Assembly (NCBI GenBank): GCA_025499625.1 | Contig: JAFMVD010000002.1 | Coordinates: 121,093-185,092, forward strand | Origin: Carboxylicivirga fragile | GTDB taxonomy: Bacteria > Bacteroidota > Bacteroidia > Bacteroidales > Marinilabiliaceae | Direction: 5' to 3' | DNA: 64,000 nt | Shown here: positions 16,338 to 26,773 of the stretch, piece after piece | Layout of the letters: each line of letters begins with the position of its first letter | How positions within the stretch are numbered: the stretch's first letter is position 1 | The notes under the pieces: generated by a model | Seen by the model: only the letters and a program-made list of their open reading frames with translations | What the model was told of the DNA's origin: nothing | Database searches by the model: none | Position numbers and translations under genes: made by a program

Positions 16338-17042
16338 CTATTTAAATTTACCCTGTTCATCATTCCCGTTGGCATTGTAATAGAGTGTAAACTCAGCCAC
16401 ATCTCTCAAAAAATCAATTTTCTCAACCTCATAGCGATTGATGTTGATGCCCGTACGATTTTTTAAGTCATTCAATAGCTCATCGTGCTTGAGCGAATGG
16501 ATATTCTCAATCTTTTCATAAATCAATTTTACCGATAGTTCCTGCTTTAACATCAAGCGTTTTTCAAGAATCCATAGACCAAAAAGGATAGCCATATTGG
16601 TAAAGAGTAACTCTGCATAACTCACTTTTTTGCTTGCTAAAGCGTTAACAACAGCAACACCGATGATAATAAAGAGATATGTCATTTCTTTAATTGGGAT
16701 GGCATCGGTTCGATACCTGATGATTCCAAAAATGGCGAATAGACCTAAGGCAAATCCTAATTCTAACTTTACATTATTCAACAAAAAACACATAAGAAAT
16801 ACCATTACACCTATGGCCAAATAACTGAAATAATAATCCTTGCGCTTACTATGTTTGGCATACATAAAGTGAACAATGGAAAATATCAGTCCTGTACTGA
16901 GAATAAAGCGGACAAGTAATTCCGAAAAATCACCCACATTTATTAATTTTATCCCAAGAAACCTTAACTGATCCTCCCAACTTGCAACTTCTTCAATGGG
17001 CACATCGCTCGCCACTACAGTATTCAAAATATCTAATATCAT
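16338..17042 (-). CDS. DUF4956 membrane protein
   Basis: 234 residues. Four to five membrane helices cover about residues 42-160. The family signature is clear: LGLFAIFGIIRYRTDAIP, then IKEMTYLFIIIGVAVVNAL. A soluble C-terminal domain (about 165-234) has alternating strands and helices. DUF4956 proteins are repeatedly found next to VTC-domain proteins, as here, where the VTC gene ends 5 bases upstream. I infer that it forms the membrane part of a polyphosphate-related complex, perhaps moving the polymer as yeast VTC helices do. No biochemical role is established to my knowledge. Confidence 0.85.
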   Translation of the reverse strand: MILDILNTVVASDVPIEEVASWEDQLRFLGIKLINVGDFSELLVRFILSTGLIFSIVHFMYAKHSKRKDYYFSYLAIGVMVFLMCFLLNNVKLELGFALGLFAIFGIIRYRTDAIPIKEMTYLFIIIGVAVVNALASKKVSYAELLFTNMAILFGLWILEKRLMLKQELSVKLIYEKIENIHSLKHDELLNDLKNRTGININRYEVEKIDFLRDVAEFTLYYNANGNDEQGKFK

Positions 17043-17047
17043 TCGTC

Positions 17048-17818
17048 TTAGTTTTTAATTAACTCGTTCGACCGCATTACTTTCTCAATGCGACGTATCT
17101 TATTTTTGAAGGCATTTCGTTTTAAGTAGGTATCAAGCACCGATCGGCCTACACAATATTTACTGAAACCAGAAGACTTGATGCGCTGATTACGAAGAAT
17201 CAAAGCCAATGGAGAGATGCCTGAGTTAGCCTCAGCTTTTATTTCTACAATCACCAGATCATCAAAACGCATTTCCTTTATTCCGTTTTTAAAGCGAATA
17301 TTTAAATCGATGGTACAACGTTCCTTAAATCCCTTATGAACCATCGTCAGGCGAGTGAACTGGTTTAAAAGTGATGCTTTTAATTCTTCCACTTCAAAAG
17401 GCGTTTGTTCAGTTAAGAATTGATTTTCAGCCTCAGTAAAGTCTGAAGATTCAGGCTCTGCAGTAATTCGTGTCTTAATGGTTCTTCCGATATTACTCTT
17501 GAATTTAACCTCTAAAAAGCTGATACCAGAATTAACATAGGTGCGCCTGCGAATTTTAAATCGATTCAACTTACCCTTGTGATGATCAACAAACATTTTA
17601 TCCGAACCTGTATCGTAATAAGTCGTTTTATAGGGCAATTGACTTTCTCCATCAATATTTAAAATGTAATAATCATGCTTGATGGATTCCAATAGATCTG
17701 GCAACTGGCTTCGATGGAACCAATATTTGCGATCAGTTCTATTCATCAACTTCACCTTATCCATTTCTTTTAATTGTATGGTCTCAAAGTCTAGTTTCAT
17801 AAGCATTACCTCAATCAT
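17048..17818 (-). CDS. VTC-domain protein (polyphosphate-polymerase fold)
   Basis: Up to 256 residues; ATG codons at 17818, 17806 and 17800 are all possible. The VTC domain fills the protein: NRTDRKYWF (26-34), YKTTYYDT, GKLNRFKIRRRTY, FLEVKFKSNIGRTIKTR, VIVEIKAEAN and FSKYCVG line up with the basic tunnel of triphosphate-tunnel enzymes. In yeast Vtc4 this domain polymerises phosphate from ATP. The several Arg/Lys and the metal-binding Glu residues expected are present, so activity is plausible. First gene of the minus-strand module. The protein has no membrane helix of its own. Confidence 0.85.
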   Translation of the reverse strand: MIEVMLMKLDFETIQLKEMDKVKLMNRTDRKYWFHRSQLPDLLESIKHDYYILNIDGESQLPYKTTYYDTGSDKMFVDHHKGKLNRFKIRRRTYVNSGISFLEVKFKSNIGRTIKTRITAEPESSDFTEAENQFLTEQTPFEVEELKASLLNQFTRLTMVHKGFKERCTIDLNIRFKNGIKEMRFDDLVIVEIKAEANSGISPLALILRNQRIKSSGFSKYCVGRSVLDTYLKRNAFKNKIRRIEKVMRSNELIKN

Positions 17819-20322
<2,504 letters not shown>

Positions 20323-20347
20323 ATTCAAGGAATATATTCTACAAGAA

Positions 20348-20378
20348 AGCCGCATCTCTTAAAGGGTGCGGCTTTTAT
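20348..20378 (+). terminator. Intrinsic terminator after GH97 gene
   Basis: AGCCGCA (20348-20354) pairs with TGCGGCT (20367-20373), followed by TTTATTTT. Confidence 0.75.
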
Positions 20379-20411
20379 TTTATCAAGTTCGCCATATATA
20401 GCAACTTTAAG

Positions 20412-22046
20412 CTATTTCGCTTCTAACTCATTCAAATGCTGCATCTTTTTCATGTGCAAGAAACTTTGAATGCCACCTAGGTGAGCTTTAACTCTTTTAT
20501 TGCCGAATTCATATACTTTATCAACCAGACCATCCAGAAAGTCACGATCATGCGATACCAGAATCAAAGTACCATCATAGGCTTTGAGCGCAGCTTTTAA
20601 TATATCCTTGGTTTTCATATCAAGGTGATTGGTTGGCTCATCCAGAATCAACAAGTTAACCGGTTCGAGCAAAAGTTTTATCATGGCTAAACGGGTGCGT
20701 TCACCACCCGAAAGCACTTTCACCTTTTTGGTAGAGTTATCGCCTCCAAACATAAATGCGCCCAACATATCCTTTACCTTGGTACGAATATCTCCTTTTG
20801 CCACATCATCGATAGTTTGAAATACGGTTAAATCTTCATCAAGTAATGAAGCCTGGTTCTGTGCAAAATAACCAATCATGGTATTGTGCCCTAACTGCAA
20901 ATCTCCTTTATAGTCAATCTCATCCATAATGGCTTTCACCAAGGTGGATTTACCCTCACCATTCTTACCAACAAAAGCTACTTTTTCGCCCCGTTCAAGC
21001 GTTAGTGAAGCCTCAGAAAAAACCAAGTGATCATCGTAGGACTTTTCAACTTCCGATAGAATCAAAGGATAACTACCCGAACGCGGAGCTGGTGGAAACT
21101 TTAATCGTAAAGCCGATGTATCTTCCTCATCCACCTCAACTATTTGCAGCTTCTCAAGCATCTTCACACGCGATTGCACTTGCAGCGTTTTTGAGTAGGT
21201 ACCTTTAAAGCGCTCAATAAAAGCTTGATTATCGGCAATCATCTTCTGTTGTTCTTCAAAGGCCTTTTGCTGATGTACACGACGTTCTAATCGTAACTCT
21301 AAATATTTTGAATAATTGACTTTATAATCGTAGATACGTCCCATGGTTACTTCGATGGTACGCGTGGTGATGTTATCAACAAATGCCCTATCGTGCGAAA
21401 TAACAATAACTGCCTTACCACAGTTAATCAGAAACTCTTCCAACCATTGTATCGATTCGATATCAAGGTGATTAGTTGGCTCATCCAGTAATATCAAATC
21501 TGGATTTTGAAGTAATATCTTAGCCAGCTCAATTCGCATACGCCAACCTCCACTAAAGGTGTTGGTTGCTTGAGTAAAATCGCTTCGTAAAAAACCTAGA
21601 CCCAGCAAAACTTTCTCAACCTCGGCATCAAAATTGGTTTCTTCAATGGAATAAAACTTCTCACTTAAGGTCGAAACATCTTCGATCAATTTATAATATT
21701 CTTCGGACTCATAATCAGTCCGCGACTCTAGTTGTGTATTTAAGTCTGCTATTTCCTTCTCCATGGCATGAATGTGCGCAAATGCCTGAGAAGCTTCCTC
21801 AAATACGGTGCGCGTATCTTCAGTCATCAGATGCTGTGGCAAATAGGCCACCACCTTATCCTTTGGCACAGAAACATTGCCTTTATTGGCTTCGCGTGCT
21901 CCTGCCAATATTTTAAGCAAGGTTGATTTACCCGCACCATTCTTCCCCATCAGAGCAATTCTATCCTTTTCGTTTATAACAAACGAAATGTTTTTAAATA
22001 GTGTGCTTGCTCCAAACTCTACCGTTAATCCGTCAACTGAAATCAT
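20412..22046 (-). CDS. ABC-F family ATP-binding protein
   Basis: 544 residues from ATG 22046; the longer frame adds 13 residues without homology. Two ABC domains carry Walker A motifs GKNGAGKST and GKNGEGKST, signatures FSGGWRMR and LSGGERTR, and two LDEPTNHLD Walker B motifs. Between them lies the charged linker helix pair typical of ABC-F proteins. There is no membrane domain. Such proteins act on the ribosome, in translation quality control or, in some cases, antibiotic protection; this one looks like a housekeeping Uup/YdiF-type member because it has no special C-terminal extension. A TATCTTTG box lies 22 bases upstream. Confidence 0.92.
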   Translation of the reverse strand: MISVDGLTVEFGASTLFKNISFVINEKDRIALMGKNGAGKSTLLKILAGAREANKGNVSVPKDKVVAYLPQHLMTEDTRTVFEEASQAFAHIHAMEKEIADLNTQLESRTDYESEEYYKLIEDVSTLSEKFYSIEETNFDAEVEKVLLGLGFLRSDFTQATNTFSGGWRMRIELAKILLQNPDLILLDEPTNHLDIESIQWLEEFLINCGKAVIVISHDRAFVDNITTRTIEVTMGRIYDYKVNYSKYLELRLERRVHQQKAFEEQQKMIADNQAFIERFKGTYSKTLQVQSRVKMLEKLQIVEVDEEDTSALRLKFPPAPRSGSYPLILSEVEKSYDDHLVFSEASLTLERGEKVAFVGKNGEGKSTLVKAIMDEIDYKGDLQLGHNTMIGYFAQNQASLLDEDLTVFQTIDDVAKGDIRTKVKDMLGAFMFGGDNSTKKVKVLSGGERTRLAMIKLLLEPVNLLILDEPTNHLDMKTKDILKAALKAYDGTLILVSHDRDFLDGLVDKVYEFGNKRVKAHLGGIQSFLHMKKMQHLNELEAK

Positions 22047-22067
22047 CTGAATATTTATTTTGCGGCG

Positions 22068-22075
22068 CAAAGATA
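22068..22075 (-). promoter_or_regulatory. -7 promoter box (TATCTTTG) for the ABC-F gene
   Basis: The minus strand reads TATCTTTG here, matching the Bacteroidota TAnnTTTG consensus, about 22 bases before the chosen start codon. No clear TTTG -33 box is seen at the normal distance. Confidence 0.4.
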
Positions 22076-22150
22076 AAAGAATCAATCAATAGATTAAGAC
22101 TTTAACACGTTTGATTCAGGGAAATTGCTATTAAACAATAAAATAAAAAA

Positions 22151-22250
22151 GACCACGAATTTCACTAATTATCACAAATTGTTCCGCTTTGCGGAACTAA
22201 AAATCTGTTTAATCATAGAATTGAAAATCAGCGAAGCTAAATCTGTGGTT
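22151..22250. repeat. Dispersed intergenic repeat with hairpin
   Basis: The phrases CACGAATTTCACTAATT...CACAAATT and AATCAGCGAAGCTAA...TCTGTGGTTA belong to a type of intergenic repeat found scattered in many genomes (recollection, not searched). A perfect hairpin GTTCCGC/GCGGAAC lies inside it at 22181-22197. It sits between two minus-strand genes. Confidence 0.45.
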
Positions 22251-22321
22251 AAAAATAGAATGTATTATTTATTAATGTTTTTAAAGGCGATACCCCTGAA
22301 AGACAATTCAAGGTAAAATAC

Positions 22322-23110
22322 CTAATGTTCAGGTTCCCAAATAAGTCGGAGAAAAGTACTAAAGCGATCCGAATCGCGATTAATAGGAATGCCAGTAACA
22401 ATACCTAACATTAAACCTTCGAATATGCCAAGTCGCATTTGCGGACGTATCACCATGTTAAATCCATCAGATTCAAAAAACTTATTGAACTCTACACCTA
22501 CAAAATTATCAGTTTCGGGTATGGTGTAATGTATACTAGTATGCATATCGAATTGACTGTGCCAGTCACCTGACTTAAAATGCTGTTCAAAAACTGGTCC
22601 CGTGTAAATAAGTGTATGCCAATTTTGCCACCATCGTTTTGCAATAATAAAAATAGGATTATAAACATTACCTGTAAAAAGGGGATTGCCAAAATTTTCA
22701 AACTCGCCCACTTCTAACTCATTGATATAAGCCAAGGCCATCGACATGCGTTTGGCACCCGACACATAAAACGACCATTGCAAACCCATTTTCAAACTTT
22801 CGATGCGGTTACTTGGAACTGAATCAGAAGGCACCCCATTCATGGGAGAGTAAAACAAAAAAGGCAACTCAAACTCAATGCCCAGGCGATTGATGGGTGC
22901 AAATTCATATTCAACCAAAGCTTCGTACTCATCAAAATCTAATTTGTCACTTAAGCCAAACCCAACATTCCATTCCTTTTCGCCTTGGTGCGCCCCCAAG
23001 TCTCTGATTAAATCGATATACAATGGTTCTGCATGATCCACCTTAATAGTGTCCTGAGCATTCAAGCTAACAAAGCTTGCCAATAGAAATGAAAGACAGA
23101 TAATTTTCAT
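22322..23110 (-). CDS. Outer-membrane beta-barrel, HAEPL-type Bacteroidota family
   Basis: 262 residues. A signal peptide (1-19, ending LNAQ) is followed by HAEPLYIDLIRDLGAHQGEK and EWNVGFG, a conserved N-terminal block of a Bacteroidota family often mislabelled in databases as a purine enzyme (recollection). The rest is a series of amphipathic strands with aromatic girdles (IEFELPFLFY, KRWWQNWHTLIYTG) ending near FLRLIWEPEH. It is therefore a barrel of unknown cargo. It stands alone between the ABC-F gene and the potassium-channel gene. Confidence 0.65.
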   Translation of the reverse strand: MKIICLSFLLASFVSLNAQDTIKVDHAEPLYIDLIRDLGAHQGEKEWNVGFGLSDKLDFDEYEALVEYEFAPINRLGIEFELPFLFYSPMNGVPSDSVPSNRIESLKMGLQWSFYVSGAKRMSMALAYINELEVGEFENFGNPLFTGNVYNPIFIIAKRWWQNWHTLIYTGPVFEQHFKSGDWHSQFDMHTSIHYTIPETDNFVGVEFNKFFESDGFNMVIRPQMRLGIFEGLMLGIVTGIPINRDSDRFSTFLRLIWEPEH

Positions 23111-23191
23111 GGAATGAGTATTTCCTTATTATTCAATCTTAACAACAATCAATTAGATACTTAGGTTTAATTTCAAATAAGTGAAGAATAG

Positions 23192-23935
23192 CTATTCTTC
23201 AGCATCAACTAATCCTTGCTCCTTTAACTCTTTATTCTGTATTTCTCTTGCTTTTGACAAAGCAGATGCAACCAATCCGGCAGGAACAGTTACCACTCCA
23301 ACACCAATTATCAAGACAAAAAAAGTGAATATTTTTCCACCCATGGTTATTGGATAAACATCTCCATATCCCACTGTAGTAAGTGTTACAATTGACCACC
23401 AAAAGCTATGAAATACTGAACTAAATAATTCAGGCTGTGCCTTATTTTCAAAATAATAAATACCTGAAGCCGTCAAAAACAATAATATTGCAGTGGTAAT
23501 AAAAAAAAGAACCAATTCTTCCTTAATAATCTTAAAGGCAATATGAAAACGATTCAATGCTCGACTGTACCTAATGAGCTTTAATGCCCTAAAAACTCTG
23601 AATACGCGAAATGCTCTTAACATTCTTAGATCCAATGCAAACCGGAGGTAGAATGGAATAATAGCCAACAAGTCGACAATGCCATAAAAACTAAAGACAT
23701 AGCTTAATGGTTTATCTGCCACAATTAGACGCAGCAAATATTCAAGAGAAAAAATAACTACACATAGAATTTCAATAACCGAAAGTATGCCTCTTAAGTT
23801 ATTCGATATGTTTGGCAAGGTTTCAATGGCAAATGATAAAAGAGAAATTAAAATAAGTACTTGAATGAAGTAATCAAATACTCGACCATAGGTTGTTGTA
23901 TTATCCTCAATTATTGTCTTTAATTTAAATTTCAT
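23192..23935 (-). CDS. Voltage-gated potassium channel-like protein
   Basis: 247 residues with six membrane helices. The S4 sensor is plain: LRMLRAFRVFRVFRALKLIR, with regularly spaced Arg residues. S3 contains YGIVDLLAIIPFYLRF. The pore loop carries TLTTVGYGDVYP, the potassium selectivity filter. A short charged C-terminal tail follows S6 and has no RCK or cyclic-nucleotide domain, so gating should depend on voltage alone. One channel forms a tetramer in the inner membrane. The next gene starts 25 bases upstream of its ATG, but no functional link is obvious. Confidence 0.9.
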   Translation of the reverse strand: MKFKLKTIIEDNTTTYGRVFDYFIQVLILISLLSFAIETLPNISNNLRGILSVIEILCVVIFSLEYLLRLIVADKPLSYVFSFYGIVDLLAIIPFYLRFALDLRMLRAFRVFRVFRALKLIRYSRALNRFHIAFKIIKEELVLFFITTAILLFLTASGIYYFENKAQPELFSSVFHSFWWSIVTLTTVGYGDVYPITMGGKIFTFFVLIIGVGVVTVPAGLVASALSKAREIQNKELKEQGLVDAEE

Positions 23936-23959
23936 ACTTCTCTCATTTAAATCATACTG

Positions 23960-24712
23960 CTAATCACCAATATGATGCCTCCCATTTCTCAGAAATGATA
24001 CATTTGGCGGTAGCTTGGTTTTATCAAAAATATCAAATCCCTTTTTCAGATCCTTCCATAAATTAAGGCAATCAACAGAAGAGCTGTTCTCATTAATCAA
24101 GGCCTGATAATTCTTATCTGTTAATTTAGTTGGAAAAATACTTACTGGAATGGTCGTTTGTCCATGATTGCGCGCTTCAATGCAAAACACATATAGTTCC
24201 TTTATTTGATCATCGGTAATGGGTAAACAACCAATGGTAACGCAAGCACCATGTATGAAAATGTCGCCCCCTAACTTTCCTTTCGTTCCCAATATCTTAT
24301 CTGATGCATTGGGATAATTAATACCAAGTGACAGGTAAAAATTACTGGCTGGATTAAATCGATCAATGTGGTAATAACCTTCCGGTATTTGTAAATCGCC
24401 TTGTTGTCGTTTAGGTCCAAGCTCTCCGCAAGTGGCACAAACCTTATATGTTTTAAGCAAGGAAAATTTCGTAGAATTGACATCTTTTGCCCATAACTCT
24501 ATCTCTTTCTCCTGCTTAAAGGCTCTTAGGTAAATGTTGAATGAAGATTTCTCAAGGCCGGCGTCAGACAATAATAGAAGTACTGAACTTTCTTTCTCGG
24601 CATATGCTGTTCTTACACGACTATACCTTAACTGGTCTTTTTTAAAGGATTGAGCTTGTATTTCACTCAGCAACATTAGCAGCGTAAGACTTATAACAAA
24701 TCTAAAAATCAT
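23960..24712 (-). CDS. YafK/DpaA-like L,D-transpeptidase-fold peptidase
   Basis: 250 residues from ATG 24712, where a signal peptide (ending SEIQAQ) begins; the longer frame is an overlap artefact. The YkuD-type core holds GGDIFIHGACVTIGCLPITD, in which His and Cys form the catalytic pair. The CV-IGC-xxTD variant is closer to E. coli YafK/DpaA, which detaches Braun lipoprotein from peptidoglycan, than to cross-linking transpeptidases. A CATCGELGPKRQQGD segment precedes it. Its start overlaps the end of the upstream thioredoxin-fold gene by 11 bases, which suggests coupled translation. The substrate in this organism is unknown. Confidence 0.8.
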   Translation of the reverse strand: MIFRFVISLTLLMLLSEIQAQSFKKDQLRYSRVRTAYAEKESSVLLLLSDAGLEKSSFNIYLRAFKQEKEIELWAKDVNSTKFSLLKTYKVCATCGELGPKRQQGDLQIPEGYYHIDRFNPASNFYLSLGINYPNASDKILGTKGKLGGDIFIHGACVTIGCLPITDDQIKELYVFCIEARNHGQTTIPVSIFPTKLTDKNYQALINENSSSVDCLNLWKDLKKGFDIFDKTKLPPNVSFLRNGRHHIGD

Positions 24713-26162
24713 AAATAGACTTCTCCTTTGGCTTATCCTTCCGAAGTTTCTCATAATTGTATTGACGAACAGCTTCCATGAATATTGGGCCAAAACTTTC
24801 GCCTGGTGCAGGCGCAGGTGTTAATTGCAACTTCCCATCCGGATCGATAACATAGTACACCGGTAATGCTCTTATCCCATAATCCAAGGCAACTTTTGGC
24901 TGACGACCATAGTGAAGAAAATCCCATCGGTACTTATTTTCTTTGATCATTTTCTTTGCATTAGTTGGATCCTCATCCAAAATAATGGTCACCAAAGTAA
25001 CATCACGTTTCATGCGTTTCGAAATCACATTTAACAACTGTAAATCCTGTTTGCACGCATGGTTTTCGGTGTGCATAAAGTTTAAGTAAACAAACTTGCC
25101 GTCGTACGAGTCGAGGGAGCGTTCTTTCCCATCTAAGCGATAAAGTGTAAAACCTGGAGCTTTAGACCCAGCACGTAACCAGTTAACTTTACGATGTAAC
25201 TGACCTGCCAAATCTTTTACCTTTTTATTACAAGCAGTTGATTCTGCCTGTTTAAACAGATTGATGATTTGTTGTTGGTTATAACGACCAGAATAAAATG
25301 CATCATACAAACTCTTCAGCAGTACTATTTCAGTCATTTCCTGATTCCGAAATAAATCATCGCTCGACATCACCACCGACAAACTATCGAAGGTTGCAAC
25401 CTTAACAAATGCATCCTTTAAATCTTTACCTTGCTTGGACGATAAATAACTACTGAAAAAACTTTTAAAAATAGTATTAAAAGCCACTTTAAAAGATGGC
25501 ATATTTAAATCCACAGTATCGGCATCAAACACCTCCTTAATTAGCGTCCTTTTCTGTCGTTTATAGGCCAAAGACTTCAACTCGCCGTAGGCATATTTTT
25601 TATACTGTGCGAAATAACTATTCTCAACTGCCGGATATAAACTATCCAGCTCATTGACAATGGTCTTAACTTTATTTTTATCACCACGAGAAAAAATCTG
25701 AACAGCATCGGCACTGTATAGGTCATCCAGTTGCCTATCAAATTTTATAATGGTTGAATTTAGGGTTTGAGCCTTTTCATTAGTTATCCCAATCACCACA
25801 TCTTCGGGAACAAAGTAAGGATTGAAACGTTCGGCATCACTCCTAGGTTTATAAGGCGGCAGCACAAACTGGTAATGCATGCCTGGCTCCAGATAAATAT
25901 TACCTCTGAACTTACCTAAATCGACACTAACATTGGTGATTACTGATAATTCAACACTTTGCTCAAAGTGTCCCTTCTCATCTACCTGAACGGTAAATAA
26001 GTCTCCCTTCTCCATGGAAATGGGATTAACAAGTGCCTGAAAAACAAGATTCAAACCAGCATATTCCGGAGCTTCTCCCTCTATAGTCGTTACACTTTGT
26101 GCCGAAACTTGCTGCAATAGCAAAAATCCGAGCAACAAAAACACAATGCTCCTCACGCTCAC
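24702..26162 (-). CDS. Periplasmic TlpA-like thioredoxin-fold protein without a CxxC motif
   Basis: 486 residues. A signal peptide (1-21, ending VSAQ) is followed by a long helical N-terminal region of the Bacteroidota DUF4369/TlpA type (about 25-320) and a thioredoxin fold (about 330-470): GSKAPGFTLYRLDGKERSL, FVYLNFMHTENHACKQD, LPVYYVIDPDGKL with the cis-Pro. The usual WCxxC active site is replaced by TENHAC, leaving only one cysteine, so disulfide exchange by the normal mechanism is unlikely. It may act as a scaffold or use a single-Cys chemistry. It is translationally coupled to the YafK-like gene and starts directly after coaD. Confidence 0.75.
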   Translation of the reverse strand: MSVRSIVFLLLGFLLLQQVSAQSVTTIEGEAPEYAGLNLVFQALVNPISMEKGDLFTVQVDEKGHFEQSVELSVITNVSVDLGKFRGNIYLEPGMHYQFVLPPYKPRSDAERFNPYFVPEDVVIGITNEKAQTLNSTIIKFDRQLDDLYSADAVQIFSRGDKNKVKTIVNELDSLYPAVENSYFAQYKKYAYGELKSLAYKRQKRTLIKEVFDADTVDLNMPSFKVAFNTIFKSFFSSYLSSKQGKDLKDAFVKVATFDSLSVVMSSDDLFRNQEMTEIVLLKSLYDAFYSGRYNQQQIINLFKQAESTACNKKVKDLAGQLHRKVNWLRAGSKAPGFTLYRLDGKERSLDSYDGKFVYLNFMHTENHACKQDLQLLNVISKRMKRDVTLVTIILDEDPTNAKKMIKENKYRWDFLHYGRQPKVALDYGIRALPVYYVIDPDGKLQLTPAPAPGESFGPIFMEAVRQYNYEKLRKDKPKEKSIYDF

Positions 26163-26163
26163 C

Positions 26164-26637
26164 TTATAAGTATTTTTGGATGTTGATTTTTATCGCCTCC
26201 GGCAAAAATTGCCCGGCGTCGCCACCATGTTTCACAATATCACGAACAATACCACTATTAACTGGCGTATGCTCTGGCGTAGTTAATAAGAATACGGAAT
26301 CGATACCACTCATGGCTTTATTAACCTGTGCGATGGCTCTTTCGTACTCAAAATCGGCTGCGGTACGTATGCCACGTAGGATGTGTGTACATTTTATCTC
26401 ACGTGCAAATTCAACGGTTAAGCCTTCGTATTTTTCCACCACAACACGATCATCATCAACAAATACATCACGTATCCATTGCATACGATCTTCCAATGGA
26501 AAGAAATCTTTTTTATTGGAGTTATAACCAACTGCTATTACAATCTTCTCAAAAAGGCTTAAACCACGTCGTACCACATCTTCATGCCCTACGGTAAATG
26601 GATCAAACGAACCTGGAAATATTGCAGTTCTTATCAT
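26164..26637 (-). CDS. coaD: Phosphopantetheine adenylyltransferase CoaD
   Basis: 157 residues, normal length. It joins 4'-phosphopantetheine and ATP to dephospho-CoA, the penultimate CoA step. Diagnostic segments are FPGSFDPFTVGHEDVV with the nucleotidyl-transferase T/HxGH motif, VGYNSNKKDFF, ILRGIRTAADFEYE, and PVNSGIVRDI. The stop codon is one base from the start of the thioredoxin-fold gene, so the two are very likely co-transcribed. Confidence 0.95.
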   Translation of the reverse strand: MIRTAIFPGSFDPFTVGHEDVVRRGLSLFEKIVIAVGYNSNKKDFFPLEDRMQWIRDVFVDDDRVVVEKYEGLTVEFAREIKCTHILRGIRTAADFEYERAIAQVNKAMSGIDSVFLLTTPEHTPVNSGIVRDIVKHGGDAGQFLPEAIKINIQKYL

Positions 26638-26773
26638 GTTTTAATTTTTAAGCTTAAACCTTTGAATCATACAAAAGTTGAAAAAATACAGCACCCCTGC
26701 AAATAAAGCAAACACATTAACATATCTATTTCAACATGTTTTCACATTCACATTAAGTATTATTCTTTAAACG

